Assembly (NCBI RefSeq): GCF_000375585.1
Contig: NZ_AQWP01000019.1
Location: 1-52,200 of the forward strand
Source of the DNA: Sinorhizobium meliloti 4H41
GTDB lineage: Bacteria > Pseudomonadota > Alphaproteobacteria > Rhizobiales > Rhizobiaceae
Length of the DNA: 52,200 nt
Reading direction: 5' to 3'
In this document: positions 1-7,631 of the stretch, one piece after another
How positions within the stretch are numbered: the stretch's first letter is position 1
Layout: every line of letters starts with the position of its first letter
Translations under genes and position numbers: made by a program
Notes under the pieces: model-generated
Databases searched by the model: none
What the model was told of the DNA's origin: nothing
Seen by the model: the letters and a program-made list of their open reading frames with translations, nothing else

Positions 1-1054
1 TAGAGTCGGTCAGCCTTAAGCTGAATCGAACCGGGATTCCCTTTTTGCTGCGATTGTGATTCAAGATCATTGCTGGTGAGGAGGCCAGCAATGATGGCGC
101 GACCTCTTTCTCTTGATTTACGCCAGCGCGTCGCCGACGCCTTGGCAGGAGGCATGACGGTGCGGGCGGCAGCGTTGCGCTTTGGAATATCAGCGGCGAC
201 GGCGGTGCGGATCGGCCAGCTCGACCGGTCCGGCCGCGGTTTGGCGCCGGCCAAGATGGGTGGCCATGTCAAACCGATGCTGCGGGGCGCGGCGGCCGAT
301 GAGGTTCACCGTCGGCTGGCGGCCAAGCCCGATTGGACGGTGCGGGCGCTTGCCGCCGATCTGAAGGCGGCCGGGATCGATGTCTCTCACGACACCGTTT
401 GGCGTTTCCTGCGCCGCGAAGGCAAGACATTTAAAAAAAACGCTGATCGCCAGCGAACAGGACAGGCCGAAGGTGGCGCGGTTCCGAAGCCGCTGGAAGA
501 CCCATCAACATCGACTTGATCCGCGCCGCCTGGTGTTCGTCGACGAAACCTGGGTCAAAACCAACATGACGCGCACCCGCGGCTGGTGTCAGCGCGGCCA
601 GCCGCTTTTCGCCAGAATACCGCATGGCCATTGGAAGACGCTGACCTTCCTCGCCGGGCTGCGCCACGACCGCATCGTCGCGCCCTTCGTGCTCGATGGC
701 CCGATCAACGGCGTTGCCTTCACCGCCTGGGTCGAGCAATGCCTGGCACCAACCCTCAATCCCGGCGATATCGTCATCCTTGACAATCTCGGCAGCCATA
801 AGGGCAAGCCTGCGCGCAACGCCATCCGCGATGCCGGCGCCCATCTGTTCTTCCTGCCGCCTTACAGCCCCGACCTCAATCCGATCGAGATGATGTTCGC
901 CAAACTGAAGACCCTGCTGCGCAAATCCGACGAGCGCAGCGTCGACGCGACATGGAGACGCCTCGGCGAAGTCCTCAAAGCCTTCAGCCCGCATGAATGC
1001 GCCGCCTATCTCAGGCATGCGGGATATGTTTCAACATAAACCTGACAGACTCTA
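1..1054 (+). mobile_element. Complete IS630-family insertion sequence
   Basis: The element is bounded by TA dinucleotides (1-2 and 1053-1054), as expected for IS630/Tc1-type insertion at TA. Its termini form imperfect inverted repeats: the left end from base 3 begins GAGTCGGTCAG and the right end, read inward from 1052, begins GAGTCTGTCAG. About 19 of the first 25 positions match. A single transposase fills the interior in two overlapping reading frames. The right end abuts the 3' end of the GntR gene. Whether the left TA is the true left boundary cannot be fully confirmed because the window starts there. Confidence 0.88.
91..1039 (+). CDS. IS630-family transposase, two frames joined at an A8 run
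   Basis: This is a DDE transposase of the IS630 family. The first frame (ATG at 91, with GGTGAGGAGG just upstream; it runs to 519) carries the N-terminal helix-turn-helix region. The second frame, open from before 380 to 1039, carries the catalytic part: VFVDETW (first Asp), ILDNLGSHKG (second Asp) and LNPIEMMFAKLK (Glu). Similarity passes from frame one (KTFKK) to frame two (KKTLIASEQDRP) exactly over eight A residues at 433-440. Joining them needs a +1 (or -2) shift. Programmed frameshifting or polymerase slippage on the A-run is plausible and known for IS elements. A simple indel that inactivates the gene is the alternative. The reading frame is otherwise intact. Confidence 0.85.
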
Positions 1055-1786
1055 ACTCTCCCGCCCCTTCAGATCCATGATCAACCGCTCCTGACCGACG
1101 CGGATCACATGCTCCATCGCGCTGCGTGCGCCTTCCTCGTCGCGGCGCCGGATTTCCTCGACGATGCGGATATGCGCGATCGCGACGCGGTCGATCTCCG
1201 TTTCATCGGCTGTCGGGCTGGTAAGCTGAAAAACGCCCATCAGCGCCGCCTCGATCAGGCTGCCGACCGTTCGCATGAACGGATTGAGCGAAGCCTCCAG
1301 GAGGCGGAGGTGAAATTCGAGATCGGCGAGCGCCAGCGTGTGGGGGCTGTGGCCGGCATCGCCCATCGCGACGGCAAGCCGCATCATCCGCGCAATGTCC
1401 GCGTCGCTGGCGCGGCGTGCTGCCAGTGCCGCCGCATAGGGTTCGAGGGCCAGCCGCACCTCGCTCACATGACGCAGGAAATCCTCGTCGACACCGGCAC
1501 CGAAATGCCAGGTGAGCACGTCGCTGTCGAAGAGGTTCCAGTGAGTCCGGGGCAGCACCCGGGTGCCGATGCGGGCGCGGGCGACGACAAGGCCTTTGGC
1601 GGCGAGCGTCTTCATCGCTTCGCGCAGCACGGTGCGCGATACGTTGAAGCGCGCAGCGAGATCGGTGTCGCCGGGTAGCGTGTCGCCGACGGAAAACTCG
1701 CCGCTGACCACCGCCTGGCCGAGTTCGTCGACGACGAGCCTGTGGCTCGTGCGTTTGCCCCGTTGGCTTCCGAAGATTCCCGGCAT
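1052..1786 (-). CDS. GntR/FadR-family transcriptional regulator of the sugar ABC operon
   Basis: A 244-aa DNA-binding regulator. The N-terminal winged helix-turn-helix spans about residues 10-80 (LAARFNVSRTVLREAMKTLA). A C-terminal all-helical FCD ligand-binding domain follows (RLALEPYAAALAARRASDAD, LEFHLRLLEAS), which defines the FadR subfamily. It lies 18 bp downstream of yjfF on the same strand, so it is probably the last gene of the sugar-transport operon and its local regulator, answering to a sugar or sugar acid. The stop codon is TAG made from the TA target base pair plus the first G of the adjacent IS630 element. The insertion has therefore set the C-terminus, though the length is still normal for the family. 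Confidence 0.85.
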   Translation of the reverse strand: MPGIFGSQRGKRTSHRLVVDELGQAVVSGEFSVGDTLPGDTDLAARFNVSRTVLREAMKTLAAKGLVVARARIGTRVLPRTHWNLFDSDVLTWHFGAGVDEDFLRHVSEVRLALEPYAAALAARRASDADIARMMRLAVAMGDAGHSPHTLALADLEFHLRLLEASLNPFMRTVGSLIEAALMGVFQLTSPTADETEIDRVAIAHIRIVEEIRRRDEEGARSAMEHVIRVGQERLIMDLKGRES

Positions 1787-1804
1787 GGCGCGCGGACCCC
1801 GCGG

Positions 1805-2773
1805 CTACGCCCGCTGCCGTTCGGGGCGCGACAGGTGGATGATCCCCTTCTGCAGCAGGATGAAGGCAAAGAGCAGGAGCCCGATCAGGATCTTCGTCCA
1901 CCAGCTCGAAAGCGTGCCGTCGAACGTGATGTATGTCTGGATGAGACCCTGGATGAGGATGCCGACAAGCGTTCCGGCAACGAAGCCGGATCCGCCGGTG
2001 AGCAGCGTTCCGCCGATAACGACGGCGGTGATTGCGTCCAGCTCCACACCGACGGCGGCCAGCGAGTATCCGGCGGAGGTATAGAGCGAGAAGACGATGC
2101 CCGACAGGCCGGCCAGCAACCCGGACAGCGCGTAGATACGGATCGTGGTGGCAGCGACCGGAACGCCCATGAGCTTTGCCGTCGCCGTGCCGCCGCCGAG
2201 CGCGTAGATATTCGTGCCGAAGCGGGTCCGGTGGGCGATGAGAATGCCGACCGCGAAGACGAACAGCATCAGGCCGCCTATGAGGGTGATGCGCCCGCCG
2301 CCGGGCAGCTTGAAATAGAGGCTCTTCAAGGTCGTGTAGAAGGGATGCTTGATCGGAATGGAGTCGATCGACAGTACGAAAGCCATGCCGCGGGCGAGAA
2401 ACATGCCGGCGAGCGTAACGATGAAAGCCGGCATTTCGAGATAATGGATGATCGCCCCCATCAGCGCTCCGAAGAGCGTCGTGATGGCCAGCAGCAACGC
2501 GAAGGCGACGAGCGGATGCATGCCGCCTTGCTCCAGTACGACGGCCAGAAAGACACCGGCAAATGCGATCACAGCGCCGATCGACAGATCGATGCCGCCC
2601 GAAAGAATGACGAAGGTCATGCCGACGGCGGCGATGCCGAGGAAGGCATTGTCGGTCAGAAGGTTTCCGATCACGCGGGTCGAGAGCATGTTCGGATACT
2701 GCGCGACGCAGAGCGCGTAACTTAAGACAAAGATCAAGATCGTTGCCGTAAGTGGAAGATATTTCTGCTTCAT
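1805..2773 (-). CDS. yjfF: Sugar ABC transporter permease, YjfF type
   Basis: Inner-membrane permease of about 322 aa belonging to the ribose/galactofuranose (RbsC-like, BPD_transp_2) family. Many hydrophobic segments are visible, for example TATILIFVLSYALCVA near the N-terminus, together with the family segment VILSGGIDLSIGAVIAFAGV. The start was set at 2773 because its ATG overlaps the TGA of the preceding permease (ATGA, translational coupling). Longer upstream readings run into that gene. With the second permease YtfT it should form the heterodimeric channel energised by YtfR. Assignment to the galactofuranose system rests on the order ytfQ-ytfR-ytfT-yjfF and strong likeness of the binding protein to YtfQ. 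Other furanose or pentose substrates are possible. Confidence 0.88.
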   Translation of the reverse strand: MKQKYLPLTATILIFVLSYALCVAQYPNMLSTRVIGNLLTDNAFLGIAAVGMTFVILSGGIDLSIGAVIAFAGVFLAVVLEQGGMHPLVAFALLLAITTLFGALMGAIIHYLEMPAFIVTLAGMFLARGMAFVLSIDSIPIKHPFYTTLKSLYFKLPGGGRITLIGGLMLFVFAVGILIAHRTRFGTNIYALGGGTATAKLMGVPVAATTIRIYALSGLLAGLSGIVFSLYTSAGYSLAAVGVELDAITAVVIGGTLLTGGSGFVAGTLVGILIQGLIQTYITFDGTLSSWWTKILIGLLLFAFILLQKGIIHLSRPERQRA

Positions 2774-3795
2774 TTCGCTTCTCGCTCGGTCGGCTTGCCG
2801 GCTGCCTTCGGGATACTCAGAAACGAGACCCCCGTGCGGAAGCGCGGTGACTGGAGCACCAGGATGAAGATGATGATCGCTGCCTTGATGATGAGGTTGA
2901 ACTCGGGCGGGAAGCCGGACAGGAGAATGCCGGTATTGATCGCCTGGATGATAACGGCGCCCAGCACAGACGCCGCAATGCTGAAGCGGCCGCCGAGCAG
3001 CGACGTGCCGCCGACCACCACCGCAAGGATGGCGTCGAGTTCCAGCCAGAGCCCGGCATTGTTGGCATCGGCACCCCGGATGTCGGCGGCGGCGATGATG
3101 CCGGCGATCGCGGCGCAAAGGCCCGAGAGCACGTAAGCGGCCACCAGGAGGACGGGCGTGAGCACGCCCGAGAGCGTGCTTGCCTGGCGGTTGATGCCGA
3201 TCGCCTCGACAAGCATGCCGAGTGCCGTCCGTCGAACGAGGAGCGCAACGAGCAGGCCGAAAACCAGCCAGATGACGATCGGCATGGGCAGGCCCGCAAA
3301 GGAACCGCTACCGATGAAGATCAGGCCGGGGTGGTTGAAAGTGAGAATAGTCCCCTCGGTGATGAGTTGGGCTATGCCGCGCCCAGCCACCATCAGCACG
3401 AGTGTCGCGATGATCGGTTGGATGTCGAGGAAGGCGACCAAAACCCCGTTCCAGATGCCGCAGATGATGCCTACCGCGAGCGTGGCAAGGAGGGTCTCTG
3501 CAAGCGAATGCCCGGACGTGATCAGCGAGGCGGCAACCGCGCCGCAGATCGCCATCACAGCGCCGACGGAAAGATCGATCCCCTTGGTGGCGATGACCAC
3601 GGTCATTCCGATCGCCAGAAGAACGACGGGCGCGCCGCGGTTGAGGATGTCGATCATGCTTCCATACAGACGGCCATTCTGGATCTGCAGGTTTAGAAAA
3701 CCGGGAAAGACGATTGAAATCGCTATGACAATTGCCGTCAACGCGATGAGCTGCGGCAGCAGGCGGCCGGCGTAGGTCCGCATAATCGGAATCAA
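2770..3795 (-). CDS. ytfT: Sugar ABC transporter permease, YtfT type
   Basis: A 341-aa multi-spanning inner-membrane permease of the RbsC/BPD_transp_2 family. It has the conserved segment VVIATKGIDLSVGAVMAICG and a later stretch AILAVVVGGTSLLGGRFSI typical of these sugar permeases. The ATG at 3795 overlaps the stop of ytfR by four bases and its own stop overlaps the start of yjfF, so the three genes are translationally coupled. It is the first of two permeases; the pair corresponds to YtfT/YjfF of the E. coli galactofuranose importer. Substrate is inferred from family and gene order only. Confidence 0.88.
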   Translation of the reverse strand: MIPIMRTYAGRLLPQLIALTAIVIAISIVFPGFLNLQIQNGRLYGSMIDILNRGAPVVLLAIGMTVVIATKGIDLSVGAVMAICGAVAASLITSGHSLAETLLATLAVGIICGIWNGVLVAFLDIQPIIATLVLMVAGRGIAQLITEGTILTFNHPGLIFIGSGSFAGLPMPIVIWLVFGLLVALLVRRTALGMLVEAIGINRQASTLSGVLTPVLLVAAYVLSGLCAAIAGIIAAADIRGADANNAGLWLELDAILAVVVGGTSLLGGRFSIAASVLGAVIIQAINTGILLSGFPPEFNLIIKAAIIIFILVLQSPRFRTGVSFLSIPKAAGKPTEREAK

Positions 3796-5309
3796 GACGC
3801 TTCCCTCCCGTTGGTCGCAGCGATCGCTTCGACGATCCGATGTGCAGTCAATTGAGCGCCATCGAGTTCGGCGACGTGGGCGTGGTCGCGAAGGACGACC
3901 ACCCGCGTGCTGTAGGCGACGAGTTCTTCTATTTCCGAGGAGATGACGATGAGCGACATGCCCTTCTCGCGCAGGCTTTCGATGAGCCTGATGATTTCCG
4001 CATGCGCCCCGACGTCGATGCCGCGCGTCGGCTCGTCGAGGATGAGCAGTTCCGGTTCGGTCGCGAGCCAGCGCGCCAGAATGGCCTTTTGCTGATTGCC
4101 GCCGGAAAGCAGCCTGATCGGTTTCTCGCGATCCGCGGTGCGGATATCGAGTGCCCGGATGTAGTGGTCCGCGAGACGGTTCTGCTCCGCGCGCGGGATC
4201 GGGCGGGTCCAGCCGCGCCTTGCCTGAAGGGCGAGCACGATATTCTCGCGCACGGACAGATCGCCGACGATGCCCGCGGTCTTGCGGTCCTCCGGGCAGA
4301 AGCCGAACTTCTGCCGGATTGCGGCACGCGGCGAGGAAAGATCGACGGTCCGGCCCTCGATCTCGGCGGTACCGCTATCGGCGCGGTGGGCGCCGAAGAG
4401 GATTTCTGCGGTTTCCGTCCGCCCCGAGCCGAGCAGGCCCGCCATGCCGACGACTTCGCCGGCGCGGACATCGAGATCGAAGGGGTCGATCTTTCCGCGG
4501 CGGCCAAAGTTTCGAAAGCGGTAGCGTGGCTCACCCGCGACCGCGTCGGAATGGGCGGAATGGATCTCCGTCGCCAGTTCCCGACCGATCATCATTGCGA
4601 TCAGCTCGCGCCGGTCGAGATCGGCCGCGTTGCGCGTGCCGACCAACTGCCCGTTCCGCAGAACGGTGATGCGATCGGAGATGGCGTAGACCTGCTCCAG
4701 GAAGTGGGTGATGAAAATGATGCCGAGCCCGCGTCCCTTGAGGCGCCGTACGATGCGGAAGAGCATCTCCACCTCGTGTGCGTCGAGGCTCGCGGTCGGC
4801 TCGTCCAGGATCAGAACCTTGCCGGAAAGATCCACGGCCCGGGCGATGGCCACGACCTGCTGTATCGCTACGGAATAGCTCGCAAGATCACGGGTGACGT
4901 CGATGTCCAGTTCGTATTCCGCGAGCAGTTCCCGCGCCTTGCGGTTCATGGTGCGCGTGTCCACCATGCCGAAGCGGCGGGGCTGCCGTCCGAGAAAGAG
5001 GTTCTCGGCAACGGTGAGGTTCCCCAGCAGGTTGACCTCCTGGTAAACGGTCCCGATGCCCAGCCTCTGGGCATCGAACGTGTCGCGCGGGTCGGCCTCG
5101 GTTCCGTCGAGCAGCATGCTGCCGCCATCCCGGCGATAGGCGCCGGTCAGGCATTTGATGAGCGTCGACTTGCCGGCGCCGTTCTCCCCGAGGAGCGCGT
5201 GAACCTCGCCGCGCCGCAGATGAAAATCCACCTTGTCCAGCGCCTTCGTGCCGGGAAAGCCCTTTTCGATCCTTGTGGCCGAAAGGATATTGTCGCTGCT
5301 GGTCTGCAT
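3792..5309 (-). CDS. ytfR: Sugar ABC transporter ATPase with two nucleotide-binding domains, YtfR type
   Basis: A 505-aa cytoplasmic ATPase with two tandem ABC domains, as in RbsA/MglA/YtfR. Domain 1 has Walker A GENGAGKST (about residues 41-49) and Walker B VLILDEPTASLD. Domain 2 has the degenerate P-loop GLLGSGRTE, a full signature LSGGNQQKAILAR and Walker B LLILDEPTRGID. Degeneracy of one catalytic site is normal in this subfamily. It powers uptake through YtfT/YjfF. It begins about 140 bp after ytfQ, separated from it by two stem-loops, and overlaps ytfT by ATGA at its end. Length is as expected. Confidence 0.92.
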   Translation of the reverse strand: MQTSSDNILSATRIEKGFPGTKALDKVDFHLRRGEVHALLGENGAGKSTLIKCLTGAYRRDGGSMLLDGTEADPRDTFDAQRLGIGTVYQEVNLLGNLTVAENLFLGRQPRRFGMVDTRTMNRKARELLAEYELDIDVTRDLASYSVAIQQVVAIARAVDLSGKVLILDEPTASLDAHEVEMLFRIVRRLKGRGLGIIFITHFLEQVYAISDRITVLRNGQLVGTRNAADLDRRELIAMMIGRELATEIHSAHSDAVAGEPRYRFRNFGRRGKIDPFDLDVRAGEVVGMAGLLGSGRTETAEILFGAHRADSGTAEIEGRTVDLSSPRAAIRQKFGFCPEDRKTAGIVGDLSVRENIVLALQARRGWTRPIPRAEQNRLADHYIRALDIRTADREKPIRLLSGGNQQKAILARWLATEPELLILDEPTRGIDVGAHAEIIRLIESLREKGMSLIVISSEIEELVAYSTRVVVLRDHAHVAELDGAQLTAHRIVEAIAATNGREAS

Positions 5310-5367
5310 GGCTGCCGTCTCTGGAATGCCGCCTGACGAACGAGCGGGCGTCCGTTCGATGGAATGG

Positions 5368-5387
5368 CCCGCGGCGGCTGCCGCGGG
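5368..5387 (-). promoter_or_regulatory. Stem-loop in the ytfQ-ytfR intercistronic region
   Basis: Perfect 8-bp stem CCCGCGGC/GCCGCGGG with a 4-nt loop, located between ytfQ and ytfR. No U-run follows, so it is more likely an mRNA-processing or stabilising hairpin, or a partial attenuator, than a full terminator. Such elements often keep binding-protein expression above that of the membrane components. Confidence 0.5.
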
Positions 5388-5402
5388 TTCTAGCTCAGTG
5401 CG

Positions 5403-5439
5403 CTCGGCCCGATCATCGGTGCCGATTTTTCGGGCCGAG
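5403..5439 (-). terminator. Long nested stem-loop just after ytfQ
   Basis: A 10-bp perfect stem (CTCGGCCCGA at 5403-5412 pairing with TCGGGCCGAG at 5430-5439) encloses a smaller hairpin ATCGG-TG-CCGAT (5415-5426). It lies 11 bases past the ytfQ stop. Since ytfR continues on the same strand, it probably acts as a partial terminator or 3'-end stabiliser of the ytfQ message. Confidence 0.55.
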
Positions 5440-5450
5440 CACTGGCGGGA

Positions 5451-6413
5451 TCAGTAGCCGAGGCCCTTCTTTTCTTCGTAGACCTTCATCGGATCATCGG
5501 CCTGCGTGTAGAGCTTCGATTCCGTCTGGATCCATTTCGGAGGCTCTTTGCCGTCCTTGAGGAAGGCGGCAAGCGCGTCGAAGGCGGGGCCTGCCATGTT
5601 CGGCGTGAGCTCGACCGTCGCATTGGCTTCGCCGGCAGCCATCGCCTGGAAGATATCCGGAACAGCGTCGATCGAGACGACGAGGATGTCCTTGCCGGGC
5701 TTCAGACCGGCTTCCTTGATCGCCTGAATCGCGCCCACCGCCATGTCGTCGTTATGGGCGTAGAGCGCACAGATGTTCTTGCCACCGTCCTCGGCCTTCA
5801 GGAAGCTTTCCATCACTTCCTTGCCCTTGGTTCGGGTGAAGTCGCCGGTCTGGCTGCGGACGATCTTCAGATTGTCGTTGCCGGAAAGCGCCTGCTCGAA
5901 TCCCTTCTTGCGGTCGATCGCCGGCGAGGAGCCGGTGGTGCCCTGAAGTTCGACGACGTTGCACGGCTTGCCCGCGACGGTATCGACAAGCCATTTGCCG
6001 GCCACGTTGCCTTCGTGGACGAGATCGGAGGTGACCGCCGTCAGATAGAGATCGTCGGAGGCGTCGACGGTGCGATCGAGCAGGATGACCGGGATCTCCG
6101 CGTCCTTGGCCTCCGCCAGGACTTCATCCCAGCCGGTGGCGACGACCGGAGCGAGAAGGATGGCATTCACCCCTTGCGCGATGAAAGAACGGATCGCCTT
6201 GATCTGGTTTTCCTGCTTCTGCTGCGCGTCGGCGAATTTGAGGTCGATGCCGCGCTCTTCCGCCTGCTGCTTCGTCAGGGTCGTTTCGGCTGCACGCCAG
6301 CCGGATTCCGATCCGATCTGAGAAAAGCCGACGACCAGTTCGGCGGCCGAAGCGCTGCCGAAAGTGCAGGCAGCAAGGATCGTTGCACTCGCAAGTGCCT
6401 TCACGATTTTCAT
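5451..6413 (-). CDS. ytfQ: Galactofuranose-type sugar ABC transporter substrate-binding protein
   Basis: A 320-aa periplasmic binding protein of the ribose-binding (Peripla_BP_4) fold. It has an N-terminal signal peptide ending near AGxASAAEL (SASAAELVVGFSQIGSESGW). The mature start VVGFSQIGSESGWR and the segments LLDRTVDASDDLY and ALYAHNDDMAVGAIQAIKEAG match the YtfQ subfamily closely. The start at 6413 was chosen for its GGAGG Shine-Dalgarno at about 6419-6423 and the following signal peptide. It is the first gene of the operon and binds the sugar for delivery to YtfT/YjfF. The AT-rich stretch upstream (6460-6500) is the likely promoter and operator. Confidence 0.92.
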   Translation of the reverse strand: MKIVKALASATILAACTFGSASAAELVVGFSQIGSESGWRAAETTLTKQQAEERGIDLKFADAQQKQENQIKAIRSFIAQGVNAILLAPVVATGWDEVLAEAKDAEIPVILLDRTVDASDDLYLTAVTSDLVHEGNVAGKWLVDTVAGKPCNVVELQGTTGSSPAIDRKKGFEQALSGNDNLKIVRSQTGDFTRTKGKEVMESFLKAEDGGKNICALYAHNDDMAVGAIQAIKEAGLKPGKDILVVSIDAVPDIFQAMAAGEANATVELTPNMAGPAFDALAAFLKDGKEPPKWIQTESKLYTQADDPMKVYEEKKGLGY

Positions 6414-6461
6414 GATTTCCTCCCAAAGAAAGCTGCTCTTCCATGCAGCTGATCGAGAAAA

Positions 6462-6500
6462 AATCATACTATATTACTTTTGTAAACTCACTTTTGCTGA
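6462..6500 (-). promoter_or_regulatory. AT-rich region with repeated ACTTTTG upstream of ytfQ
   Basis: The sequence ACTTTTG occurs at 6476-6482 and again at 6490-6496, a direct repeat 14 bp apart. Next to it is an imperfect palindrome TACTATATTA (6467-6477 region). This AT-rich island stands out from the GC-rich surroundings and sits about 55-85 bp before the ytfQ start. It is a candidate promoter/operator for the GntR regulator at the end of the operon. No factor can be assigned from sequence alone. Confidence 0.35.
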
Positions 6501-6573
6501 CGACGGGACGCGCCGGTGGATTCGCCCACAGATCGTGCAGTGCGCGAGACCGGAAGTGCATGCCGGCGCGCGG

Positions 6574-7620
6574 TCAAAGGACCGCTAACGTGCGGTTCGG
6601 AATGGTCCCGCGGTAGAGTTCGTGGATTCGCAGTTTGTTTTCCAGCGCGATGATGATCTCTTCGCTGAAGTCCACACCGCAGAGCGCTGCAATCTCGGGA
6701 AGACCGCCCGGCGTGAAGACATTGGCTTCCAGCACCTTGTCACCGACTATATCGAGCCCGACCAGGAACATGCCGTCTTCGATGAGCTTGGGGCGAAGCC
6801 GTTCCGCGATCTCGAGGATCTGAGGCGTAACGGTCGCGGCTTCCGGCTTGCCGCTCACATGCATGTTCGAGCGGACGTCGCCCTCGGCAGGGACGCGCCG
6901 GAAGGCGGCGTAGACGCCGTCGCGCTCGAGCGGCCTGCCATTCAACAGGAACAGACGAATGTCGCCGGCGACCGCGTCGGGAATGTAGTTCTGCGCGATC
7001 AGGTAGCCGCCGCCGCTGGCGACCTCGAAGATCTGGTTGAGATTGGCTTCGTCCTTGGAGTTGATCTTGAAGACGTTCTTGCCGCCGGAGCCTTGCAAGG
7101 GTTTCAGGATAGCCCCGCCCGGGTGATCCTCGATGAAGCTGCGGATTTCCTCGATGCTTCTCGAGATCAGGCTGGTTGGCCGGATGATCTCGGGGAATCC
7201 CTGAAAATAGAGCTTGTTCTGCGCGAGCGACAACCCGTCCGGGTCGTTTACGACCAGAATGCCGCGCGCGGCGGCGAGCCGCCCGAAATTCGTGCCGACA
7301 TAGACTGCCCAGGGCCGCGTGTCCGCGTCTTCGGAAGGGTCGTTCCGCAGGAAAAGCACCTGAACCTCACGCAGGTCGAGCGTGGTGATCTGCGCCTGCT
7401 CGCCCTTGAGCGCTGTGAGCAGCGTCTCCGGCTTCTTCGGCTTCGTGCCTTTCAGCGTCGTTGCGCGTATCAGCAGACTGTCGTCGGGGCGCAGCACGAA
7501 ATCGCCCGGCGTGACGTAGCAGACCTCGTGACCGCGTGCGAGCGCCGCGAGCGCCAGCCATGTCGTCGTGTAATAGGGGGCTTCGCCTTCGATGGAGTTG
7601 ACGAAAAAAGCGATGCGCAT
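6574..7620 (-). CDS. GshB-like ATP-grasp ligase (glutathione synthase family)
   Basis: A 348-aa cytoplasmic protein with the glutathione synthetase layout. The N-terminal domain starts MRIAFFVNSIEG and reads like GshB (LALAALARGHEVCYVTPGD). The C-terminal ATP-grasp domain has the glycine-rich loop AILKPLQGSGGKNVFKI (near residue 165) and the metal-binding end VGLDIVGDKVLEANVFTPGG. The family joins a carboxylate to an amine using ATP. It is the last gene of a four-gene run, 11 bp after the QEGLA metallopeptidase. Housekeeping GshB normally pairs with gshA, which is absent here, so this is probably a paralogue making a different amide or peptide bond. Substrate unknown. Confidence 0.75.
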   Translation of the reverse strand: MRIAFFVNSIEGEAPYYTTTWLALAALARGHEVCYVTPGDFVLRPDDSLLIRATTLKGTKPKKPETLLTALKGEQAQITTLDLREVQVLFLRNDPSEDADTRPWAVYVGTNFGRLAAARGILVVNDPDGLSLAQNKLYFQGFPEIIRPTSLISRSIEEIRSFIEDHPGGAILKPLQGSGGKNVFKINSKDEANLNQIFEVASGGGYLIAQNYIPDAVAGDIRLFLLNGRPLERDGVYAAFRRVPAEGDVRSNMHVSGKPEAATVTPQILEIAERLRPKLIEDGMFLVGLDIVGDKVLEANVFTPGGLPEIAALCGVDFSEEIIIALENKLRIHELYRGTIPNRTLAVL

Positions 7621-7631
7621 GTGAGCCGCTC

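Noticed and set aside
2774..3118. N-terminal extension of yjfF
   Set aside because: Lies inside ytfT in another frame; the ATGA overlap gives a normal start.
3840..5336. A 498-aa open frame antisense to ytfR
   Set aside because: Complement of a strongly supported ATPase gene with Walker motifs; no independent evidence.
6574..7620. Calling the ATP-grasp gene housekeeping gshB
   Set aside because: Neighbours are unrelated to glutathione synthesis and the genes form a distinct unit; a general gshB identity is not supported, though not excluded.
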